Shown one piece after another: positions 56,748 to 64,000 of a stretch of DNA of 64,000 nt (positions within the stretch are counted from its first letter, which is position 1; each line of letters opens with the position of its first letter). The position numbers and the translations under genes were made by a program. The notes beneath the pieces are model-generated. The model ran no database searches. It was not told the DNA's origin and saw only the letters and a program-made list of their open reading frames with translations. This stretch comes from CAYJGJ01 sp964367585 (GTDB lineage Bacteria; Bacillota; Clostridia; Peptostreptococcales; Anaerovoracaceae): assembly GCA_964367585.1 (NCBI GenBank), contig CAYIYH010000005.1, forward strand, positions 1 to 64,000, written 5' to 3'.

Positions 56748-57641
56748 TTATTGTTTTGAGAATTTATTTGTTATATAACTATTAGGAGGCACAGATTCCA
56801 CGAGCCATACGTTACCACCTATAACACTATTTTTTCCGATTACAGTATTTCCACCTAAAATTGTAGCACCCGAATAAATAACTACATTGTCCTCTATGTC
56901 GGGATGTCGTTTAATCCCTCTTACAATGTTACCATCGTCATCTACATCAAAGCTCTTTGCACCGAGAGTCACTCCTTGATACAACTTAACATTTTCCCCT
57001 ATCGTACATGTTTCGCCTATTACTACACCTGTGCCATGATCGATGAAAAATCCCGCACCTATAGTTGCACCAGGATGAATATCAATTCCAGTATTTTTAT
57101 GGGCATACTCTGTCATTATACGTGGAAGAAATGGAACTTTCATCTCATAAAGAATATGTGCTAATCTATAAATAGACACTGCTTCTATGGATGGATAGCA
57201 AAGGATTATCTCTGCTACATCCCTTGCTGCAGGATCACCTTTGTATGAAGCCAAAATATCACTAGACAGTATTCTTCTAATGTCGGGAAGTTTACTAATA
57301 AAATCTAATGAAATCTTAGATGCTGTAGCGTCTATCGAAGCTTCATCTCCAATTGTGCTGTCGTTACGCGACATGTCATCATACATTTCCTTGATGATAT
57401 TGTACATCGAAATAGTAATACGGTTTAATCTGTCTGTAATCATTACAGATACCACGTGTTCAGAAGACAAGTCTTTTTCATATATGTTAGGGAATAATAC
57501 TGATTTTAAGTCCTCTATCAGTTTTTCAACTTTTATTTTCAGGCCAAAACCTTGAATGCTTGCACAGAGTTCTTCCTCATTTATCTTCTCGATTTCGTCT
57601 GCAATTAGAATAGTCTCATTTTTTATAAACTCTTTAATCAT
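56748..57641 (-). CDS. cysE: Serine O-acetyltransferase
   Basis: A 297-residue enzyme making O-acetylserine, the carbon acceptor for cysteine. An alpha-helical N-terminal domain (about 1-170) precedes the left-handed beta-helix of hexapeptide repeats: IHPGATIGAGFFIDHGTGVVIGET with the catalytic His in DHGTG, then GVTLGAKSF and DNVVIYSGATILGGNTVIG. It is longer than the E. coli enzyme because of its N-terminus, resembling the EpsC-type forms. It lies 88 bases after cysK. Confidence 0.93.
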   Translation of the reverse strand: MIKEFIKNETILIADEIEKINEEELCASIQGFGLKIKVEKLIEDLKSVLFPNIYEKDLSSEHVVSVMITDRLNRITISMYNIIKEMYDDMSRNDSTIGDEASIDATASKISLDFISKLPDIRRILSSDILASYKGDPAARDVAEIILCYPSIEAVSIYRLAHILYEMKVPFLPRIMTEYAHKNTGIDIHPGATIGAGFFIDHGTGVVIGETCTIGENVKLYQGVTLGAKSFDVDDDGNIVRGIKRHPDIEDNVVIYSGATILGGNTVIGKNSVIGGNVWLVESVPPNSYITNKFSKQ

Positions 57642-57728
57642 GATATTTTGTTCCTTTTTTACATCTCTGTTATTAAACTTTTGTACGTACTGCCTCTATA
57701 GGTGGGGTCCCTCGTGCCATCGTTATTT

Positions 57729-58652
57729 TTATTGAAATAAATCTGTAGAAAGATAGCGTTGTGCGCTATCAGGAAAAATGACTACAATATTTTTATTTTT
57801 ATTGGCTTCTTTTTTTGCTTCTTTTATAGCAACACATAGGGCTGCACCCGATGATATACCGACAAGCAATCCTTCTTTTTTTATCGCCATTTTTGTGTAT
57901 TCATATGAATCAAGGTCAGACACGGTTTCTGTATCGTCGATCACGTCAAGTAATAAATTCTGCGGTTTAAACCCTGCTCCTATACCCTGTATTTTGTGAG
58001 GAGCAGATTTACCCTCCGATACAAATGGAGAGCTCAAAGGTTCAACACCTATAACTCTAATATCCTTATTCTTATCCTTCAAGTATTTGGCGGTCCCCGA
58101 TAATGTTCCACCCGTACCGAATCCGGCCACAAAAATGTCAACTTGAGAATCAAGTTGGCTATATATTTCCGGCCCCGTAGTTTCAATATGTGCCAACACA
58201 TTATCATAATTTTCAAACTGAGAAGGTATAAAACTGTTTTTTATATCATCACGGAGTTCTAAAGCTTTATCGATTGCACCTTTCATTCCAAGCTTGCCTT
58301 CTGTCAATACGACTTGTGCGCCTAATGATTCCAAAATAGATATTCTCTCTTTACTCATTGTCTCCGGCATGGTCAATATAATTTTCATCCCTTTTGAAGC
58401 GCAAATCGCCGCGAGACCTATCCCCGTGTTGCCACTTGTAGGTTCTATAATAACCGTTTCGATATTGATTGTGTTATTCGACAACGCATTGTTTAGCATA
58501 TAATATGCAGCCCTATCCTTTACACTTCCTGTTGGATTCATAAACTCAAGTTTTGCATACACTTTTGCACAAGCATTGTACTCCTTTTCTATATTATTTA
58601 GCCTAAGTAATGGTGTGTTTCCTATTATTTCTACTATTGAATTATTAGCCAT
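57729..58652 (-). CDS. cysK: Cysteine synthase (O-acetylserine sulfhydrylase)
   Basis: A 307-residue fold-type II PLP enzyme making cysteine from O-acetylserine and sulfide. EIIGNTPLLRLN near the start, the PLP lysine in NPTGSVKDRAA, EPTSGNTGIGLAAIC, GFGTGGTLSGTAKYLK and GISSGAA are standard. The preferred start (58652) leaves 7 bases after mutS; the frame opens at 58670, inside mutS. With cysE it forms a cysteine pair placed oddly between mutS and mutL. Confidence 0.95.
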   Translation of the reverse strand: MANNSIVEIIGNTPLLRLNNIEKEYNACAKVYAKLEFMNPTGSVKDRAAYYMLNNALSNNTINIETVIIEPTSGNTGIGLAAICASKGMKIILTMPETMSKERISILESLGAQVVLTEGKLGMKGAIDKALELRDDIKNSFIPSQFENYDNVLAHIETTGPEIYSQLDSQVDIFVAGFGTGGTLSGTAKYLKDKNKDIRVIGVEPLSSPFVSEGKSAPHKIQGIGAGFKPQNLLLDVIDDTETVSDLDSYEYTKMAIKKEGLLVGISSGAALCVAIKEAKKEANKNKNIVVIFPDSAQRYLSTDLFQ

Positions 58653-58659
58653 AGTACTC

Positions 58660-61374
58660 TCATTCCACATATATATACTGTTTTAATTCTTCCAATATCT
58701 TTATAGCCATAGATGGCGTTGTTTCCATTAAATCTATTCCATCTATACATTCTACTAATTCCCTATAAGATTCAATCGCCACATTATTTGAAATATATTC
58801 TTCCATAATAACACTGTTTTGAATATCAAATACACTATTCTCTTTTCGGTTTTTTCGATCTTGATCGATATTATCAACAACGTCATCACTATCAATCCTA
58901 TCAATCCTATCAATTTTATCAATATTATCAATAAAATGAGGCTGCAGATCATGTTTTTCTAAAACAGCTAGCTTAGTCTTCGCATCGGTCAAAAGTTTAG
59001 TAGGAACACCTGCTATCTTCGCCACGTATATGCCATAACTTTTTGATGCAATGCCTTCTACTATTTTATGTAAAAAAACTACATTTCCATCTTCTTCGGT
59101 CACATCTACATTTAGATTTTTAACACCTTCGACAGACTGCAACTCCGTAAGTTCATGATAGTGCGTGGCAAATAAAGTGGTAATCTTATAATTTTCATTA
59201 CAAAGATATTTTACCGTGGCCCATGCTATAGAAAGACCGTCATACGTGCTAGTTCCTCTTCCAATCTCGTCTAAAATAACAAGACTCTTGGTCGTTGCAT
59301 TGTTAAGAATATATGCCAATTCGCTCATTTCAACATAAAATGTTGATTGCCCCTGCGAAAGATTGTCTGAGGCTCCTATTCGCGTAAATATTCTATCGAA
59401 TACACCGATTCTAGCATACTCACAAGGAACAAAACACCCTGCCTGCGCCATAAGGACAATCAATGCTGTTTGTCTCATATACGTTGACTTCCCTGCCATG
59501 TTAGGCCCCGTTATGATTAACATACTATTATCCATATTGTCAGTATGCACATCGTTAGGGACAAACAAACCAAGACCTGTAAGATGTTCAACAACAGGAT
59601 GCCTTCCATTAACTATTTCTAATTTTGCGTCCTCTTCAATAATCGGTTTTACATATCCATACTTGTTACTTGCTTCTGCAAAGGAACAAAGTACGTCTAT
59701 AGTAGATATTATATGAGAGGTTGTCTGTATATTCTTTATGTACTTTTCTATTTGCTTTCTTATGTCTATAAAAATATTATATTCTAAAAGGTTAATTTTT
59801 GCCTCCGCATTTAAAACGAGGCTTTCCATTTCTTTTAATTTAGGTGTGACAAATCTCTCACAGTTCGATAAGGTTTGCTTTCTGATATAATCTTCAGGTA
59901 TTTGATCATAATAGGACTTCGTTATTTCCAAATAATATCCAAAAACTTTATTATATCCTACTTTTATATTCTTAATTCCCGTCCTATTTCTCTCGCTATT
60001 TTCAAGATTCGCTATCCATTGCTTTCCATCTTTTATTGAATACTTAAGATCATCGAGTTCTTGCGAATATCCCGGTTTAATAAGTCCACCTTCTTTAATT
60101 TGCAAAGGGGGTTCGTCACATATAGCATTTTGTATTATCCCATGTACTTCGTCTAATATATCTATATTACTAGACAGTTCTCTCAAGTAAGTTCCCTTTA
60201 GATTTAAAAGACACTCTTTGATAAAAGGTAAAACCGCAATAGATTCCTTTAAGGATATCATGTCTCTTCCATTGGCATTACCGCTTGAAACTCTTCCCAT
60301 CAATCTTTCGAAATCATATATATCCGCCAGATTCTTTCTCAAATCTCTACGTATAATTAGTTCTCTTACTAATTCCTCGACAGCGTCTAGTCGTCTACAA
60401 ATTTCTTCTCGCGAACATAGCGGTTCTCTAAGCCATTTTTTTATTTTTCTGCCACCCATTGCTGTTTGAGTCTTGTCCAAAATACCTAGCAACGAACCTT
60501 GTGTTTTATTTGTGTCCAGTCCCTCCGTTATTTCTAGATTCCTTATAGTAGACTTATCCAATACCATAGAATTATCAATATTGTAATATTTACAATCCAT
60601 GAGATGTTTTAAGTCACGTTTCTGTGTATCTTTGAGGTATTGTATAAGAAGAGCTAAGGAGGCAATTGAATAAGTCTTCCCACTCATCCCAAAACTATTG
60701 AGCGAAATAAGTTGGAATTGATTCAAAACAATTTCTTCACATGATTTATGAGAAAGACTAGTCTGTGATAAAATTGAAAGGTATGCAGATGTTTCTTGCT
60801 GCAATTTATTGGTATTAAGAAATTTAGCAGAAGACTCGTCGATTACAACCTCTCGAGTTCTGATTTTTGACAATTCGTTAACACATATGTCCAATATATC
60901 ACTCTTTTTGTCGGTTATTTGGGTTGTATATATTTCTCCCGTAGTAATATCACAATATGTAATTCCCAATCCATGTTCGTCTACAAAAATAGATGAAATG
61001 TAGTTACTATCTTTTTCTGATAATAATACTTGAGAAAAAACCGTGCCAGGAGTAATGATTTGAACCACTTCTCTCTTCACTATTCCCTTTACATCTTTTG
61101 GGTCCTCGACTTGTTCACAAATGGCTACTTTGTGTCCCTTATCGATTAACCTAGCAATATAATTGTCCGCAGAATGAAAAGGAACACCACACATCGGAGC
61201 TTTTTCTTCAAGTCCACAATTTCTCCCGGTAAGCGAGATTTCTAAGTCGTTTGATGCAATAAGCGCATCTTCGAAGAACATCTCATAAAAATCACCTAAT
61301 CGAAAAAACAATATACAATCAGTATATTGTGACTTAATTTCATTATATTGTTGCATCATTGGTGATAATGCCAT
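58660..61374 (-). CDS. mutS: DNA mismatch repair protein MutS
   Basis: A 904-residue mismatch-recognition ATPase. MMQQYNEIKSQYTDCILFFRLGDFYEMFFEDA near the start holds the mismatch-wedge Phe and Glu, followed by connector, lever and clamp domains, then the ATPase with GPNMAGKSTYMRQTAL, STFYVEMSELAYIL and DEIGRGTSTYDGLS and the ATHYHEL motif. The final 100 residues hold a poorly conserved tether with Asp-rich repeats (58890-58934). Start at 61374 with CGGAG upstream; the frame opens 14 codons earlier. Confidence 0.97.
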   Translation of the reverse strand: MALSPMMQQYNEIKSQYTDCILFFRLGDFYEMFFEDALIASNDLEISLTGRNCGLEEKAPMCGVPFHSADNYIARLIDKGHKVAICEQVEDPKDVKGIVKREVVQIITPGTVFSQVLLSEKDSNYISSIFVDEHGLGITYCDITTGEIYTTQITDKKSDILDICVNELSKIRTREVVIDESSAKFLNTNKLQQETSAYLSILSQTSLSHKSCEEIVLNQFQLISLNSFGMSGKTYSIASLALLIQYLKDTQKRDLKHLMDCKYYNIDNSMVLDKSTIRNLEITEGLDTNKTQGSLLGILDKTQTAMGGRKIKKWLREPLCSREEICRRLDAVEELVRELIIRRDLRKNLADIYDFERLMGRVSSGNANGRDMISLKESIAVLPFIKECLLNLKGTYLRELSSNIDILDEVHGIIQNAICDEPPLQIKEGGLIKPGYSQELDDLKYSIKDGKQWIANLENSERNRTGIKNIKVGYNKVFGYYLEITKSYYDQIPEDYIRKQTLSNCERFVTPKLKEMESLVLNAEAKINLLEYNIFIDIRKQIEKYIKNIQTTSHIISTIDVLCSFAEASNKYGYVKPIIEEDAKLEIVNGRHPVVEHLTGLGLFVPNDVHTDNMDNSMLIITGPNMAGKSTYMRQTALIVLMAQAGCFVPCEYARIGVFDRIFTRIGASDNLSQGQSTFYVEMSELAYILNNATTKSLVILDEIGRGTSTYDGLSIAWATVKYLCNENYKITTLFATHYHELTELQSVEGVKNLNVDVTEEDGNVVFLHKIVEGIASKSYGIYVAKIAGVPTKLLTDAKTKLAVLEKHDLQPHFIDNIDKIDRIDRIDSDDVVDNIDQDRKNRKENSVFDIQNSVIMEEYISNNVAIESYRELVECIDGIDLMETTPSMAIKILEELKQYIYVE
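58890..58934. repeat. 9-bp tandem repeat in the mutS C-terminal tether
   Basis: Five consecutive 9-base units of the form TATCAAnnn (first two identical), encoding Ile-Asp-Lys/Arg/Asn triplets in the segment DNIDKIDRIDRID. Copy changes would be in frame. Confidence 0.85.
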
Positions 61375-61466
61375 ATTTTCTCCGATCAAAATTAACTTTA
61401 CTACTAACAAATACATAACTATATCTATGCAAATGCAAATATACTAAATTATAGAAAATTTATGTT

Positions 61467-62195
61467 TTACGCTTTCAGCAATAACAGGTATTCTACGTTA
61501 CCCTTTGCTCCCTGTATCGGAGATTCTACTATATCAATAGGAGTAAACCTATTTGTTATCGCATACTCCTTTACATTTTCAATAGTTTCTTTCCTAACAT
61601 TTTCGTCACGTACTATACCATTCTTGCCGATTTTATCTCTTCCCGCTTCAAATTGAGGTTTTATCAAGCAAACGACCTGCCCATTTTCCCCTATTATTTG
61701 TCTCGCAACAGGAAATATCAATTTTAAAGAAATAAAAGAAACATCAATCGAAATAAAATCAATGATGTCTTCAATTACATTTATATCCAAATATCTAACA
61801 TTGCATTTTTCAATATTTACCACACGTTGATCGTTTCTAAGTTTCCAATCTAGCTGTCCATATCCAACATCTATAGCATAGACTTTTGAGGCTCCATTTT
61901 TAAGCATACAATCGGTAAATCCGCCTGTAGATGCTCCAATATCGACGCATATTTTGTCGTCTAAAGCTAATTGGAATTCAGAAATAGCTTTTGCAAGTTT
62001 TAATCCACCTCTGCTTACGTAAGGACATTCATCACTCTTAATGAATATATCCACTTGGTCGTCAAACATGCTTCCTGCCTTGTCGCAACGCAATCCGTCG
62101 ACAAAAACAACACCGGCCATAATAGAGGCCTTGGCTTTCTCTCTCGATGCGTAATATTCTCTTTCTGTTAGTATAATATCAAGCCGCTTCTTCAA
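61467..62195 (-). CDS. tlyA: TlyA-family rRNA 2'-O-methyltransferase/haemolysin-like protein
   Basis: A 242-residue protein with an N-terminal S4 domain (KKRLDIILTEREYYASREKAKASIMAG) and a Rossmann methyltransferase domain (KICVDIGASTGGFTDCMLKNGA near residue 80, FISIDVSFISLKLIFP near 146). TlyA methylates ribosomal RNA ribose in mycobacteria. I take the TTG at 62195 as start because it yields the standard N-terminus and overlaps the dxs stop by 17 bases; the frame opens further upstream inside dxs. Confidence 0.92.
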   Translation of the reverse strand: MKKRLDIILTEREYYASREKAKASIMAGVVFVDGLRCDKAGSMFDDQVDIFIKSDECPYVSRGGLKLAKAISEFQLALDDKICVDIGASTGGFTDCMLKNGASKVYAIDVGYGQLDWKLRNDQRVVNIEKCNVRYLDINVIEDIIDFISIDVSFISLKLIFPVARQIIGENGQVVCLIKPQFEAGRDKIGKNGIVRDENVRKETIENVKEYAITNRFTPIDIVESPIQGAKGNVEYLLLLKA

Positions 62196-64000
62196 TAGAT
62201 TTAAGTATCCTCTCTGCGATCTTCTCAGGACTAAGTCCATACATATCATATAATTCATTTTGAGTTGCGTGCTCGATGAATTTATCCGGCCATCCAATAG
62301 GAATTACGTTTAATCTTCCATTGAGCATCGCCGCAATATGTTCCCCAAAACCACCTCTGACAATATTATCCTCTACTATGACTATCGTATCACAGCCGTA
62401 GTCAACTATATCTTCATCAAATGGCTTGATACAATTAACTTTGACAATCCCAACATTAATTCCTTGCTCTGATAGTATCTTATATGCACCAATTGCATTG
62501 TCTAGCATATTGCCGACTGCCCAGATATCAATTTTTTTTGGAGTTTCATTTGTTTTGTTTTTAGAAGTCTTAATATCAATAATATCGCTATTGTTACACG
62601 CAAAAGTTTGATTATAGACCTCGATCTCGTTTAATCTTTCATTATGCGCAGAAAACAGATCTTCAGAATTAATGCTATTAATATCAAAAGATACACTTCC
62701 CCTTGGATACCTTACGACACATGGCGAATTCAAGGTAAATGCATATTCAATCATGTGGTAAAGTTCATATCCATTAGACGGAGCCAAGACCGTTAGATTA
62801 GGTATAGCTGATAAAAAAGAAATGTCGAATACTCCATGGTGAGTCTCACCATCTGCACCTACTACACCTGCCCTGTCAAGCGCAAATACTACAGGCAAAT
62901 TTTGAAGAGCAACATCTATAATGATCTGATCAAAGGCTCTTTGAATAAATGTACTATAGATTGCGACTAACGGCTTTAATCCATTCGATGCAAGCCCTGC
63001 CGCATAATTTACCGCATGCGCTTCAGCAATTCCTACATCAAAAAATCTATCGGGATACTTATTAGCAAAGGGAGATAATCCTGTAGCATCGCCCATAGCT
63101 GCTGTTATGGCTACGATTTTATCATCTTTATCGGCACACTTAAGTGCGGCCATTCCAAAAATCTCTGAGTATGAAATTCCATCTGATTTTTTTGACTGAC
63201 CAGTCGCTAAATCAAACGGACCAACCCCATGATATTTCGAGGCATTTTTTTCAGCAATTGCATATCCCTTACCCTTTTTTGTAAGGACATGCAATATAAC
63301 AGGCTCTTCCATATTTTTTGCAGATTGAAGTCCATCAACTACTTCATCGATATTGTGTCCATCTATAGGTCCTATGTAGTTTATTCCTAAACTTTCAAAT
63401 AAAATTCCATCATTAATAAAAAAGAATTTTATCTGTTCTTTTATTTTATGAATTGCTTTAATCGAGACTTTACCAATAAGTGGAAGTTTAGATAAAATAT
63501 TCTTCGATTTTCTTTTTAACCTAAGGTATGACTTTGATGCTCTAAGTTCTGTTAAGTGTCTAGATAATCCTCCAGTGTTTTGAGAAATAGACATCGCATT
63601 ATCATTCAATATTATAATAACTTTTTCCTTGCTTTCGCCCAAGTGGTTTAATGCTTCATATACTAAACCACCCGTCATAGAACCATCACCTATTACGGCT
63701 ATGGATTCACCTTTGACCCCATTTATTCTATTCGATGTTGCAATTCCCATGGCTGCAGATATCGATGTGCTACTATGTCCTGTCTCATAAACATCGTGGA
63801 TGCTCTCTCTTCGTTTTGGGAATCCGCTCATCCCTTTACACTGACGAAGAGAAGAAAACCCTTCCGATCTTCCCGTAAGTATCTTGTGAACATAAGATTG
63901 ATGGCCTACATCCCATACAATCTTATCCCGAGGGCTGTCAAAAACCTTGTGCAATGCTATAGTAAGCTCTACAACTCCCAAGTTAGAAGCTAAATGTCCA
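62179..64000 (-). CDS. dxs: 1-deoxy-D-xylulose-5-phosphate synthase, cut by the window end
   Basis: The C-terminal 606 codons of a thiamine-diphosphate enzyme that starts the MEP isoprenoid pathway. The visible part begins GHLASNLGVVELTIALH, a conserved segment near residue 45 in complete Dxs, so roughly 45 residues lie beyond the edge. DVGHQSYVHKILTGR, the ThDP motif GDGSMTGGLVYEALNH...LND, and DRAGVVGADGETHHGVFD in the second domain are all present. The thiamine transporter at 20 kb serves the same cofactor, though not by linkage. Confidence 0.96.
   Translation of the reverse strand, partial: GHLASNLGVVELTIALHKVFDSPRDKIVWDVGHQSYVHKILTGRSEGFSSLRQCKGMSGFPKRRESIHDVYETGHSSTSISAAMGIATSNRINGVKGESIAVIGDGSMTGGLVYEALNHLGESKEKVIIILNDNAMSISQNTGGLSRHLTELRASKSYLRLKRKSKNILSKLPLIGKVSIKAIHKIKEQIKFFFINDGILFESLGINYIGPIDGHNIDEVVDGLQSAKNMEEPVILHVLTKKGKGYAIAEKNASKYHGVGPFDLATGQSKKSDGISYSEIFGMAALKCADKDDKIVAITAAMGDATGLSPFANKYPDRFFDVGIAEAHAVNYAAGLASNGLKPLVAIYSTFIQRAFDQIIIDVALQNLPVVFALDRAGVVGADGETHHGVFDISFLSAIPNLTVLAPSNGYELYHMIEYAFTLNSPCVVRYPRGSVSFDINSINSEDLFSAHNERLNEIEVYNQTFACNNSDIIDIKTSKNKTNETPKKIDIWAVGNMLDNAIGAYKILSEQGINVGIVKVNCIKPFDEDIVDYGCDTIVIVEDNIVRGGFGEHIAAMLNGRLNVIPIGWPDKFIEHATQNELYDMYGLSPEKIAERILKSIEEAA

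Overview
The window is AT-rich (roughly one third G+C by eye) chromosomal DNA with strong AGGAGG-type ribosome binding sites, TTG starts and long same-strand operons. The gene content is that of an anaerobic, amino-acid-fermenting Firmicute of the clostridial type: a selenocysteine-containing Grd-type reductase subunit, an MttB-family methyltransferase, a large single-chain PurL, IreB and NAD(P)-glutamate dehydrogenase. The Peptostreptococcales/Tissierellales area is my best guess; the species is not identified. Everything looks chromosomal: no phage, insertion sequence or CRISPR array was seen.

Region by region. 0-4 kb: citrate synthase (-), divergent from a small lipoprotein and enolase (+). 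4-15 kb: a de novo purine operon on the minus strand, purE-F-M-N-O-V-D-L, in which the usual bifunctional PurH is replaced by a separate AICAR formyltransferase and a PurO-type IMP cyclohydrolase; purC, purB and purK are not here. 15-20 kb: ruvX, ireB, alaS, mnmA and a 55-residue DUF896 protein. 20-27 kb: a TPP-riboswitch-controlled thiamine transporter, a membrane-anchored glucosaminidase, a two-subunit CydDC-like ABC exporter and cardiolipin synthase. 27-30 kb: PHP-domain protein, glutamate dehydrogenase and an isochorismatase-family hydrolase.

30.5-42 kb is the most interesting part: a self-contained sigma-54 regulon. One PAS/AAA+/Fis activator is followed by four transcription units on the same strand, each with a consensus -24/-12 promoter (GG-N10-GC). 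They encode an aminotransferase; a Grd-like component B pair (a pyruvoyl-type proprotein and a selenoprotein read through an in-frame UGA); a second aminotransferase with alanine dehydrogenase; and an AtoE-like transporter with an MttB-family methyltransferase that has no pyrrolysine codon. A dyad related to CGACA-N5/6-TGTCG lies upstream of two of the promoters and overlaps the activator's own start region. Together they look like an inducible route that imports and reductively cleaves an unidentified amine or methylated amino acid.

42-51 kb: an RluA-type pseudouridine synthase, an NCS2 purine permease, the bifunctional NAD(P)HX repair enzyme, a frameshifted ADP-ribosylglycohydrolase beside tRNA-Ala(GGC), a copper ATPase whose C-terminal domain may also be made separately as a CopZ-like chaperone, and a VTT-domain membrane protein. 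A dispersed hairpin-forming repeat occurs at about 30.4, 47.6 and 51.2 kb. 51-64 kb: a PLP enzyme, a tyrosine recombinase, miaA, mutL, cysE, cysK, mutS, tlyA and dxs (cut by the window end), all on the minus strand. mutL and mutS each carry in-frame tandem repeats in non-catalytic segments.
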